Shown here piece after piece: positions 1 through 11,506 of a stretch of DNA of 64,000 nt. The stretch lies in the NCBI RefSeq assembly GCF_949628215.1, contig NC_134279.1, positions 62,231,766 to 62,295,765 of the forward strand. Direction: 5' to 3'. The notes under the pieces are model-generated. The model worked only from the letters and a program-made list of their open reading frames with translations. It was not told the origin of the DNA and made no database searches. The translations under genes and the position numbers were made by a program. Within the stretch, counting starts at the first letter, position 1; the number at the start of each line of letters is the position of its first letter. Origin of the DNA: Phalacrocorax aristotelis (lineage: Eukaryota; Chordata; Aves; Suliformes; Phalacrocoracidae).

Positions 1-568
1 TAAAACATGATACCATGATTTCTATGAGCGTAGAAATAATCATAAAACTAGACAGCATTTGTGTATATTGGATTTACTTTTAAACTTTAGTTTGAGAGTA
101 ATGGGTAGTTGGTCCAGTCTTTTCTCCCTTTTCTTCCTCCTTTAACTAATATCTGTTCCAGTTTCTGCTCTCCTTCCCTTTTACTCCTTGCTTGGGTTGT
201 TTTCTTTGGTTGGTTGGTTTGGTTTTTGTTTTTTTTTTTTTTAAATTAATTAATGATTTGATTTTATCATTTAATGTTAAAGGATATTTGAATGTTATTT
301 TTGAAACTATCAATAGTATGTGTTTAAAATGTCCATATTACTATGAAATCTATTTTTAGGCAGGGGAAAAACTAAAAGAAATATTTTTATTAGTAAGGCC
401 TTCATTAAAATAGATGGAGAACCAATCTCCACTCATGAAAGAAAAATTATTATTGCCTTTTATTTTAAAATGCAGAAACAAAACCAAATATATATATGTA
501 CATACCTATATATGTTTGTGTGTATGCATCTAGACATGCACCTAAATGTTATTACAGGTGTAACCAGC
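1..568. other. Unique AT-rich non-coding DNA
   Basis: No gene is recognisable here. Around 208-242 there is a low-complexity stretch of TTGG-like units running into a T tract. The small open frame at 470-661 runs into the LTR at 569 and has no family resemblance, so I read it as chance. Confidence 0.6.
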
Positions 569-892
569 TGTCGTGGTTTAACCCCAGCTGGCAACTCAGC
601 ACCACACAGCCACTCTCTCACTCATAAAGATTACTTGGGAAGACAAACACCATCACTCTGAACTTCCCCCCGTTCCTTCTTCTTCCCCCAGCTCTATATG
701 CAGAGGATGAAATCATATGGTATGGAGTATCCCTCTGGTCAGTTGGGGTCAGCTGTCCCGGCTGTGCCCCCTCCCAGCTTCTTGCGCACCCGGCAGAGCA
801 CGGGGAGCTGAAAAAGTCCTTGACTAGTGTAAGCACCACTTAGCAACAACTAAAACATCTCCACATTATCACCACTGTTTCCAGTACAAACC
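569..892 (-). mobile_element. Family-1 ERV LTR, damaged partial copy
   Basis: On the minus strand this matches the family-1 avian ERV LTR seen seven more times in the window. Its plus-strand left edge (TGTCGTGGTTTAACCCCAG) is the LTR 3' end. The body contains the conserved blocks around the U3 segment with CACCCGGCAGAGCACGGGGA. Two defects are visible. About 195 bp spanning most of R/U5 is missing between the CACTCA at about 620 and TTACTTGGGAAG at about 630. The copy also stops near 892, losing about the first 55 bp of U3, including the terminal TGTCCTGG. No target duplication can be checked because one end is missing. It is an inactive fossil fragment. Confidence 0.88.
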
Positions 893-3511
893 CTTGCTAA
901 AGAAAACAATATCAGTGACTGACTTTCAAATATATATGAGATAAGTTATTTGGAAGACATTTCACACTATTGTTGCTTATGTTAATATTTACCATTACTA
1001 TACTATTTATTACTCTTATTATTCATTTTTTGGTAGAAGTACATTAAGTAAAGGGTAAAGGAGAGTTCAGTCAGTAATAAGTAATTGTAATTCTTTTAAA
1101 TATAAATTATTACAAAATGTGTTTTTAAATCCTATTCAGAAATAGGTGAAATAAGCTATTTCTTCACTTTTGACGTCAAGAAATGTCACCTGTGCAATTC
1201 TTTTTGGAGCAAACTTTAGGTCTGTTTTCTTCAGCTGGAGAGGTAAGCTTAGTGTATTAAATTTTTTTTCATCTACCTTGTAACAAAAAAACAAACAAAA
1301 TGATAGACTAAATTTTTTTACCACCAAATGACAATCCATTCAGAGGAAGATAGGTAGGGATTGTAAAATTCAGGATTCTTGGTTGCTTTTGTTTGATGGT
1401 ATCGTGTTTTCTGGAGGAGGGGGACATATTGCAGAACGCAAAATTTATTTTTACTTAGGCTGAAGTTGTATCAACAGAGAGGCAAATGGGAACTTTTTTG
1501 GTTTACATATTTGGACTTTGTTCATAACTTGTATTGAAGTTCTGTTATATATTTAATTTTTAAATCTGGAGCATATTGACTGGAGTGTGTAGTTGGCAAT
1601 CTAAAAATATGAAATAATGTGAATCGTAAGTGATTACTGCTAATTACAGGAATATTATTTAGGAGAAAAATTAAAATAGAAAGACGGATTGTATATGCTC
1701 TTAGGGGGTTGCATTAGCTGGGTCGTATAAACGGAAAGATAATGTGTATTCGCTGTCAACATTGTAAGTCATTATAGAAATTATTATAAACGAAGTTATT
1801 TATTCAGTCCATGCCAGACAGAGAAAAGAGATTTCCAGAAGGTAGGCCAGATGGTTAAGTGGGTTTTACTGCAGATCTATGCTGACCCATCCTCAGTGCT
1901 CCAAAAGTCACCATCATGTCTGTGAGACACTGTGAAATCAATAGTAATGTCAGCTGAAGTTCAGTGTACTGAAGGATTGTCAGAGCTTGAGAACACAAAT
2001 TTTTTACACCTAATTGTGAGGATTCTTTACATGCTGTGAAAAGTTTCCTCAGCTCTCTGGGGAATTTAGTGAACTGAGGACAAGTGGAAACTGACCATTT
2101 CATAAAGATTTTTTAAAATAACACTCTTCTGCATCTTTTAGTGTAAAATACTCTGTATCTAGCAGATTTTCTCAGCACCCAGGGTCACTTGTTTTGATTC
2201 TCTTTTTTGAAGGGGCAACTTTTATTTTTATAGTCTTCAGCTGTGCTATTAGCCAAATGTCCTGTCTTTTTTAAAACATTTATAAACTTTCAAGAATAAT
2301 TTCTGTTAAAAGATAAACAATATCAAGTTTCCCAGACATAAAGGAACACTGTAACATGCTAGGAGTGTAGTAGTGTCACAGCAGGCTAACCCAACACCCA
2401 CTGTAACCCCTACCTCTTTCTTGAAAGCTTTTTGAGTGTTCCTTTCCACAGTACAGAACAGCCCTCTTATAAAAGGCTATTGCTGGAATGTCTTTCTGAT
2501 ACTGCCCTTAAATATTGCCTTAAAGAGTAAGATAACTGTAAGCCCACTCTGAACACTTTATAATTGAGCCCTTTTTTTGTATCTTATTTACTGATGCTAT
2601 TTTATCATAATTCTCTTTTCTTTTTTTATCTTGTTTACAAGGCATTGACCTCTATTCTCAAAGGTATTAAGTGGAAAAAGACTGAAGCAACAGGAAAGTG
2701 AACTAGTAACTTTACTTATACAGGCAGTTCCCAATAGAAAGGTTTATTTAGGAGACTGACTAGGATTACTCAATTTCCTGCTTCATCGAGGATCATACCA
2801 TCTTAGTCGGTTCCCTTGGCTCTGTGTGTAAGGAGCTTAATGAAGAGGGAAATTAATTCTCAGTGGCAACCACCTGTAGCTACTTACTCAGTCATGCTGT
2901 CAGTCCTCCCCGGCCCCAGTCTGACTGTGAGAGCATTTGTCACTCATCTAAATCCTGCTCTAGGATGATATTTGGGTTTCTGTTATATGAACAGTGTCTG
3001 GTATAAAGAGGCTACAAATATTTATGCAATCTTTTGCATTAGGAATAGATGATAGTTATTCCATTGCAGTGCCTCTGGCCAAAAATTCTAGGTGCTTTCC
3101 AGGCTATCCTTTTTTGGGTGAGACTACTGGACTCTCAGCTACTGCTGGTACCTGGATGTTAGCAGAACCTGAATGACTAAATAAGATACTGCAGTCCAAA
3201 GAGAAATTCTCACTTAGGAGGTGCCTAAACTTAAGAAGAACTTGACTGTCTGATTTTAAATCTATGCATTTGTTTCCAGTACTGTCCTGGGGGTTGTGCA
3301 GTCTGGCATCTTGCTCATTTCTAGGCCCAGTCACAATCCAGAAAGGAGGCATTCCATCAACAAAATGCAGAATAGGCCTGATTTTTTAGATAATATCATT
3401 TAATACATGCTGGCATGGTCACACACCCTAAGAAATCTAATCTTACAATTTTTAAAACAATGTTAGTTGCATTCCTCTTCTTTTTTTCTGATTAGGATAG
3501 AATAGTTAGTC
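893..3511. other. Unique non-coding DNA
   Basis: About 2.6 kb with no recognised exon, RNA gene or mobile element. Open frames up to 82 codons (for example the minus frames at 1855-2103 and 3104-3352) show no domain or composition that would set them apart from chance. Confidence 0.55.
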
Positions 3512-3549
3512 TGTATTGGGTCTGCATGGCAAGGTTTTGGTAGTGGGAG

Positions 3550-4101
3550 TGTATGCTGGTTTTGGCTGGGATGGAGTTAACTCTCTTCACTGTACCTGGT
3601 AAAGTGCCAATGGCACATTGACGCTTTAGCTGCTGTTGAGTAGCTCCTGTAGCAGCCAGGGACCCTTCCAGCTTCCCGCGCTCTGCCCCATGGGCAAGAG
3701 GCCGGGAGGGGCGGGGCCAGGGCCGGGGCAGCTGACCCTGACTGGCCAATGGGATGGTCATTCCATGCCATGTGACGCCACGACCAGTATATTAACTGGG
3801 GCAGTTGGTGGGGGGGGCAGTTGGGGCTCAGGGACTGGTGGTGTTGGGTTGCGGGCGGGGAGTGCATGTGTCACATGCAGGTTGTTTTGGTTGTTCATTC
3901 CCCCTTCCACCTGCTCCTGGGTTTTGCCTCTCTCATTATTTTTGTTTTTGTTGCGTTGTTGTTGTTATCATTTTATTTTAATTATTAAACTGTCCTTATC
4001 TCAACCCACAAGCTTTATCTTTCTGATTCTCTCCCTGACTCTGCCGGTGGGGGAGTGAGCGAGCAGCTGCATGGGCCTGAGTTGCTGGCTAAACCACAAC
4101 A
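3550..4101 (+). mobile_element. Family-1 ERV solo LTR, subfamily B, nested in type-2 LTR
   Basis: Starts TGTATGCTGGTTTTGGCTGG and ends GGCTAAACCACAACA, matching the family-1 LTR ends. Its middle differs from the other copies. It lacks the block with TTACGCGTGATGGAGCCC and instead has a G-rich segment followed by a T-rich run before ATTATTAAACTGTCC. The flanks GGGAG (3545-3549) and GGGGG (4102-4106) match at 4 of 5 positions, which fits a 5-bp target duplication. Sequence on either side joins into one type-2 LTR, so this is a secondary insertion. No primer-binding site follows it, so it is a solo LTR. Confidence 0.82.
3708..3795 (+). promoter_or_regulatory. LTR core promoter elements (GC box, CCAAT, CRE half-site, TATA-like)
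   Basis: Within the U3 of the nested LTR, in order: a GC box GGGGCGGGGC at 3708-3717, CCAAT at 3746-3750, a CRE half-site TGACG at 3773-3777, and TATATTAA at 3788-3795. The order and spacing fit a Pol II retroviral promoter. Activity is inferred, not shown. Confidence 0.55.
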
Positions 4102-4385
4102 GGGGGCTATAGGGGTTGTTTCTGTTAGAGGATGCCAGAAGTTCCCCCATGTCTGATAGAGCCAGTGCCAACTGGCTCCAGGATGGACCTGCTGCTCACC
4201 AAGCATGAGCCTATCAGCAATGGTGGTAGTGCCTCTGTGATATGATATTTAAGAAGAGGAAAAAACTGCTGTGCAACAGTGGTTTGGAGAAAAGAGCGAG
4301 AATATGTGAGAGAAGGAACTCTGTAGGCATCAATGTCAGTGAAGGAGGGGGAGGAGGTGCCCCAGGCACCGGAGCAGAGATTCCC

Positions 4386-4697
4386 CTGCAGCCTGTGGTG
4401 AAGACCATGGTGAGGCAGGCTGTCCCCTGCAGCCCATGGAGAGTACTGGTGGGGCAGATATCCACCTGCAGCCCATGGAGGACCCCACGCCAGAGCAGGT
4501 GGATGTGCCCAAAGGAGGCTGCGACCCCATGGGGGACCCATGCTGGAGCAGTCTGTTCCTGAAGGACTGCACCCTGTGGAAGGGACCCACGCTGGAGCCG
4601 TTTGTGAAGAGCTGCAGCCTGTGACAAGGACACACTTTGGAGAAGTTTGTGGAGGACTGTCTCCAATGGGAGTGTCCCCATGCTGGAACAGGGGCAG
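4386..4697 (+). repeat. Seven imperfect 40-50 bp tandem units inside type-2 LTR
   Basis: Units begin near 4386, 4427, 4466, 4511, 4562, 4607 and 4651. Most follow the pattern CTGCAGCCYRTGG...GACCCACGCTGGAGCAG. Because units are often multiples of three, several frames stay open through them, which explains the cluster of overlapping ORFs. The pattern resembles the array in the provirus at 20893-21333. Confidence 0.65.
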
Positions 4698-7600
4698 AGT
4701 TAGGAGGAAGGAGCGGCAGAGACAACATATGATGAACTGACTGCAGCCCCCATTCCCTGTCCCTCCATTCCACTGGGTGGGAGGAGGGAGAGAAATTGGG
4801 AGTGAAATTGAGCCCGAAAGAAAGGAGGGGTGATGGGAAGGATGTTCTAGGATTTATTTTTATTTCTCATTACCCTACTCTGACTTGATTGGTAATAAAT
4901 TAATTTCCCCAAGTCAAGTCTGTTTTTCCTTTTGATGGTAATTAGTGAATGATTTCTCCCTTATCACAACCTTATCCTTATCACAACCCACCAGCCTGTT
5001 GTTGTATTTTCTCTCCCCTATCCAGCTGAGGAAGGGGAGTGATAGAGTGTCTTTGGTGGGCACCTGGTGTTCAGTCAAGGTCAACCCAGCACATGGTTGC
5101 ACACCTCTAAAGGCTAGACATTAAACATTAGCTATATCCAGAGAATTAAGTATCTAGGCGCTTTGAAGCAGAACCCAAAATGTACATATGGCTAGTTAAT
5201 ACGGTAGCTGAGAACATGTGTGAAATAAGTATTTGCATGCCTTTCTTAGAGTAACAGAATCACTAGTATATAGTCTGAAGACAGATGCCTGCAATCATTG
5301 CTGGCCATCATATGTCCCAGTTATAGATAATTTAGGTTCCTTTTCATGACATTGAGATGAAAATTCACTTCCCTTTTTTGCTTCAGGGAATTTATCTTAT
5401 TCCATACATAAGTTTCCAAACTACAAGATGGGTCTTTTGGATGATAGCCTTTCTTACCTGCATGCTCAGAATGCTGCCTGGTCTATTTCTATATTTTATA
5501 ACAAATTCTGATAATAATTAATAAACTCAGGACTTTTTTCCTTTACAAGCACCCTAATCAACTGATTTATACATTCACCTTTAGGTGTGACTAGTCAAAT
5601 AGATCACTGGTTTATGGAAGGTAGTCTGTAGACTAAATAACTAGATAGCTAGACCAATGTTTTGGGAGATAAATTGAGTTGGATATTTTCAGACATGGAG
5701 GAAAATAAAACTATCTTCTGGCAGTGTACTAATTAATGAAGTTTTCGATAAAACAAAGAGCAACAATTTTTCTGTCATGACATATTACTGTTTCTCTTTT
5801 TTCTTAATGGAGAAGGGCTTTCATGCTGACCAAGTGAGGTTTTCTTGGCTGTGGAATTCAGAACAAATGATGGCATTTGTTGATAGTACTTTACTATGTA
5901 AGCACATAAAGAGAGCTAGAAAAAATCCACAATCTCTATATTTTCCTGAAGAAGAACATAGAGAATACCTTCCTTCAAAACGTATATGATTTTAGCTGAA
6001 GTATAGACAAGTTATTGCAGCTATCTGTTTTCTGGAGCAAAGTGTTTTATAAATTGGTAAAGATTTAAGATTAAGATTCTACTGGTTAGCATCTACCTCA
6101 GAGTATCAGGCAAAAGGAATTTCCTGCATTCATCGCTGAATTCACTGAATTAATCTTTAAATCTTCCTTTAGAGACAAAAAGGGAACAAGAAGACAATAA
6201 CTTCTATTCAGTGGTTGGAACATTCACCTCGGTTCAAATTTGCTGTTTCTTGAGGATTTTATTTGGGAAGAAGTGTGCTGATTAACCCAAAACACCTCAT
6301 TTTGCAGGAAAATTCTAATAATGTTAAAGAACACGCATACTCCTTGTGGAAAAGGTACTCTCTACAGCATCTGTAATCTGCCTGTGAAAGATAGTTAGTC
6401 AAAAGTGTTAGGTAACGTCTGATGCCAAAACATCTTTTAAGACGACCACAATTTTTGTAAATGTACACAAAGGTAAGCACATGCTTATACAACTATTTTA
6501 GGCTTTCAAGGTTAATTCAAGTCTTGCCTACTGTTTGTAAGTATCTTGAAGGGAAAAGATTCCATCCTCTAAGATTTGCATTGTAACCTTGTAAAGGTAA
6601 CTGTAAAGACGGAGATCCTGTGGTTGTCAGCTTGCTTATATAGGGAATGTTAAAAATCGCAAAAGCCTCCATTAATATTGTGTTACATTTTGGTTTAGTT
6701 TATCCTCATACTTACTAACGAGAACTGTGATAATGCAGTTCCTCCTAGTTGTTATGACAGAGTTGAAAGAAACAGTGATGTATCTTACTGATTCCAGAAG
6801 CTTCATTGCAAATATCAAGACAAGTATTTTCTATAATCCATTAAAAAAATAGAACAAAGACTGAACACTTCTATCAGTATCAATGTCACTACACATTTCA
6901 GAATCAATACCCACCTGTTTATATATAGCATTAAGTAAGAACAGACATGACTATATTTTCATATAAAGAAAAAAAAAAAACCCGAAAAAAACACCATATG
7001 CAGAAACTACAGCAGCTTGGAAGACAGTAAAACAGATTTTAATTGTCTTTAAGTTTTTTTTTTTTATTTAATTCATTATTTTACAAAGTTTGCAGAAGAC
7101 TTTTGTGGACAATACTTTTAAAGCAATTCTTCTGTCATCCGTTTCTTCTCTAGCTTTTGGAACTCTGTAAATACTTGTAAATAGCTCATAGAAGTCAAAA
7201 CAGGATGAAATCCATATATAGCAAAGTAACAGTCTGAGATTGTTTCAGCTATGGTTAGGATATCCTGATAGGTTCATAAGCAATCACTAAGACAGTGAAC
7301 TATTATGAATATTCTAAGAGCTGCTTGGCAGAAGTGGTATGTGCACTGGCAAATGAAGGACCGTACAGTATTAGACTAGTTGTAGTGCATTAAGTGACAA
7401 TGATGCACATATATTTGAATTAATTTTTGCTGTTTATTTAAAAGCTTGTACTAAAACCTATATTAAAACTTTCCAGAAAGATTCCTTTTAATTTAGATTA
7501 GAAGTAGTTATTTTACTCAGTTAAATGAAGAGAGAGGGAAAATCCCAGCACTGTAGAGGTGCTGACTGAAGAGACCAAGCCTGCAGTGGATGTGCAGGCA

Positions 7601-8359
7601 CTTCCTCATACCAAATAAAAGAATTTTCTAGGCATAAATTCTGGAGCTGATCTACAATGGACGCATTAGGTCTGACAGATCTCACATAAAGGGAAAGGGA
7701 AAGAACATGTCAACGAAGTGCAGCTGATCTGAAATTTATAAACTGACTCGTTGTGTGGGTTCAGTTTCAGGTATGAGCCAGTTCAAGCCAGCCTGTTCAC
7801 AGTTTTCGCAGACTGCTGGGAATCCAGAAAGACTGGTTCAGCAGCTGAATTTTCTTCTTCACCATTTGGAAAACAATTGTAGCTAGAAAAGGAGAAGGTA
7901 TCTACAAAATTCCAGCATTACTCAGATCAGGGTTAAACACAAAAGTTTTGACACAATTTTAAACTGTAAAGGTACAGAAACTCACAGACTAGGAGGAAGA
8001 AGTGAAATGCTTTCTTTGCAGTTATCATTATAATCTCCCAATTTGCTAATCTACATAGCAAATAACATGTTGTCCTAATAACAGGCCTGTATTTTCAATA
8101 AAGTACAAGCAATAAACCTAATCTGCTGTTTATACTACTAATTCCAAGGCTGAAGGAATGTGAATGGACAGGGTTTTTTCATTTTCTATCTGCTTCTGAG
8201 GTGCTGTAATTAACTTTTTAACAGGAACAATTTTTTTTTTGCACACGGTTTTTAACAGTGAATGGATGGTGCCAAAGAAAGTTCTGTGGAGTGAAACAGA
8301 TAATGTGAAACGATTGAGAAAAACAGATTGTAAAGTATATTCTTCCACTCTGTGAAATC

Positions 8360-8389
8360 CTAATGATGACAGATTGCTGTCATCATTAG
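8360..8389. repeat. Perfect 13-bp inverted repeat with 4-nt loop
   Basis: CTAATGATGACAG (8360-8372), loop ATTG, then CTGTCATCATTAG (8377-8389), an exact reverse complement. The pairing stops abruptly at both outer edges. Confidence 0.9.
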
Positions 8390-11300
8390 AGACTGAGCTC
8401 TGTTATTTGCCAAAATGATTACACAGTTCTGACAAATAAGCTGGAAATATTTCAGCACAGAATATTTGAGGCAGCAATATACTTCACAACAAAAATATTT
8501 GTGTGAATATTAGAATATGTAAAGCATCTCAGGCTGCATAACTCCACGTACATTTTCAGCTGTGACGATCTGCCAATTTTCTTTAGCTCCATGAGAAGCT
8601 GTTAAAACCTACCTCCAGCAAACTTCACTCTCTCCCACTGACACCCCTTTTACCAAGAATCTTGCATCCTGGTCTTGCTCAGCACCAGCTCTTCCTTTTC
8701 TGTTTTCTCACCACCCACTTCCTTTCTTACTTTCAGACATCCCTCTGCTAACTTTTCTACGGTATCTGTATGGCTGAATGGTATGGAGAAGTGAGTTATT
8801 TTTAACCTGTTGTCTACACATTTACACCCTGCTTTCTTGTGGATTTATGGTGGTTTAAAAAAGGCAGTCACCATATAAAATGGAAAAAAAGAACACCTGA
8901 GGACCACTGCATGTGTTTCTTATGTTTTTTTTCAACCTTACTGATCTCTTCATTTTCCTTCTCATTTCCTCCTCCCTTTGCACCATCTGTTTCAAATTTT
9001 AAGTAATTTTTTGCATATTTTAATTAGTTCAGATTTTACAAGGCAGCTGTAAATATTGATGGCAAAGGAAATGTTTGCCTATGAATATGTAATAATCACT
9101 GACAAAATGATCATCTGGAATTTGAGATTTGCAAGATCTACATTGTTTATATATTACATTTTGGATAAAAGGGAAAAATTTTACCTATTACTTATTTTGA
9201 GGACAGAAGAGACACAGAACTGAAACAAAACCAGACTTTGTTCACACTCTGACAAGCACTGAAGGGGTGGCCCTGAGCATTTTGACTGCATTGAAATTCT
9301 AGCCCCCAGGTAAATAAGAACTATGACAGCTATTCTCATGTATGAGGAAAACAGAGACTGAGTTGTTATAAACTCACTGTACAACCATGATGATGCCTAG
9401 GTTTCAACAGTACTTTGGCTAAGGTTCATTGCATGGTTTAGATGCAAATAAAAGGAAAACCTCTTAATACTAGAAAACCATGAGGTGCAGGATATGACGT
9501 ATTGTAATTCTAAAGAGTGATAAAGTCTGTAATACACATGAAATCTGGTAGTATATTCAAGCTTTTTATTTAAAGCTGCTAATGTATAAAAAGGATTTTC
9601 AAGGGGCTGTAGTTTTTTGATCTGTACTTTTGAGTGAGAGCCACTCAGTGTCATTGGTAATAAGAAATTACATAGATAATGCAGTTAAACAAATGAAATG
9701 TGAATGCTGTCATCAGTGAACAAATTAGTTGTGTTAAGTATAATTAAAGAACTAGGATAACTATGTGATCGTTGCTATCGCATAAGCAGTAACGAGCTGG
9801 AAGCAACACGGTCTGAGTTGTGCTCCCCCAGCAGTAACATTTTTATTGTTAGTATTGTTATGAGCTGCTTAAAAAAAATCTTGGAAAATTCAAGCAAGAG
9901 GATAAGCAAGGAGTAGAGCCAACATTGGGTAAGAAAAAATAATTTAAAAGTAAAAAATAGGGTACAAGTTTATTAATACCTATTTTAATTAATTAATTAA
10001 CAACGGAGTTGTTTTCTCTTTCATGAAGAAATAAGATATTTTTTACTCTGATACCACTGAAGATCCCTACAAGAAATTATCTATCTCTTAATTCTAGTTT
10101 GTGGAGTAATTTCTCATCTATAGTGATTCATTGCAAGATCAGCTACCAAGCTGATATGATGTTTTCCAACATTTTCTATTTTAAAACATTTTCTAAAATC
10201 TATTAGGTTCAAACTCAGTTATTAGCTCTAAAAACAAACAAATGCATTTATAAATAAGATTCCTGGAAAAGGAATTAAACCCAAAGAAAATCTCCACTTT
10301 TAAAATATTTTTAAGGCTTATGAGGTCTTTATTTCCAGTAAGGAAATTCTGACACAAGAAAAATGTAATAAAGAAATCAGCACACCTTAAGAAAAATAGT
10401 TATTTACTCATTTTAAATGAAAAAAATAAAAGGGGAAGACAAAAAATGTCAAGCTAATATTTTGTTCATTTGAACACCAAAAAATTTAAGAGTAAATCAT
10501 TGCAGAAAAAAAGGTTATGAAAGGGACAAAGCCAGCAAGACTAGCAAGAACTACTACCCATGCTATCTCAGTCATGAAAAAACAGTGCAGATTCCACTTT
10601 AAAGGTAATTAAGCATGAACTCACCCAATGATAAACGCTAATATTCTGATAGCCTTGTTTACAAGGCTCAGTGAGTGATCTCCTCTGAACTTAATGCAAC
10701 ACCTCAAGGAGGAAAGCATTACTACAAAAAAGTAAATTACTCAGAATGTGATAGATGAATAGTAGGGGTGACTTCTCTGTAAATAATATTAGTTTTTAGC
10801 AAAAAACATGTTCAGTGATGCAATTTTTAGGAATGGGAGTGTTTAGATAACTGAGAAAGCAATTAGAACTTTGTTTATTTCTATCGTTTTGCAGTGCACT
10901 TCAGTCAAACCTTTTAAGTTCCCATGTATTTATGCATCTATATATGCACATATGTATATATTAATAATTATTAATAAAGGCAAAACCATGACGTTGTAAT
11001 CAGTAATGAATTTAAATAGTTAATTTTAAAACATTTTCTTCTGAGAAAACAAAGATGGACATTATAAACTAGTCAAAATCTATTATCGTACTTTTTTAAT
11101 ACGAGAAGTGTTGCCATGGTGATTTTAATCTTGCTGTAAACCTACAAAAAGCTACATAAAATTTTGTCCTCCCTCTTCAGTTCTGAATCATAAGACTATT
11201 CCAATGACTTAATGGTATTTTTTTTTAACTTGAACAAGGTTGTAGAAGACTCTTTTCTGGGTCATATTTTATATTAGTTAAAATATCCTTACTGCTTGTA

Positions 11301-11471
11301 ATTTGTCAATAATTGTGATTAGTCCTATCTTCATAGCTGTGTTGATTAACAACACCTGTTTAATTTTTGTTCCTTTTCTCATTTAACACCATTCTCTTTT
11401 GCTTAACAGTCATCTACTGAGTTGATTTTTAAATTCATATTTCAGTGGATGTTACTGACGCCACTGGAATT

Positions 11472-11506
11472 GGTTTTATCTCATCTAAATTTAGATGAGG
11501 AAAACC
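11472..11506. repeat. 20-bp perfect palindrome inside a longer hairpin
   Basis: CTCATCTAAATTTAGATGAG (11480-11499) is self-complementary. It is flanked by GGTTTT (11472-11477) and AAAACC (11501-11506), which also pair across a small asymmetric bulge. Confidence 0.9.

Larger units (their letters stand above)
3512..5093 (+). mobile_element. Type-2 avian ERV LTR (about 1.03 kb) split by a family-1 LTR
   Basis: A second LTR type, present as 3512-3549 plus 4102-5093. The ends are TG...CA with matching inverted termini: TGTATTGGGT at 3512 and ACCCAGCACA ending at 5093, whose reverse complement is TGTGCTGGGT. A TATA-like ATATTTAAG lies near 4245. A 7-unit imperfect tandem array occupies 4386-4697. 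A poly(A) signal AATAAA is at 4894-4899, followed by a U5-like tail. The flanks TAGTC (3507-3511) and TGGTT (5094-5098) could be a decayed 5-bp duplication (3 of 5 match, both mismatches transitions). The overlapping small ORFs here on both strands come from the GC-rich array and are not genes. I recognise the sequence as a common avian LTR but cannot name its subfamily. Confidence 0.72.

Noticed and set aside
4125..4773. Cluster of overlapping open frames on both strands, up to 155 codons
   Set aside because: They arise from the GC-rich tandem units inside the type-2 LTR. No frame is favoured and none resembles a known protein.
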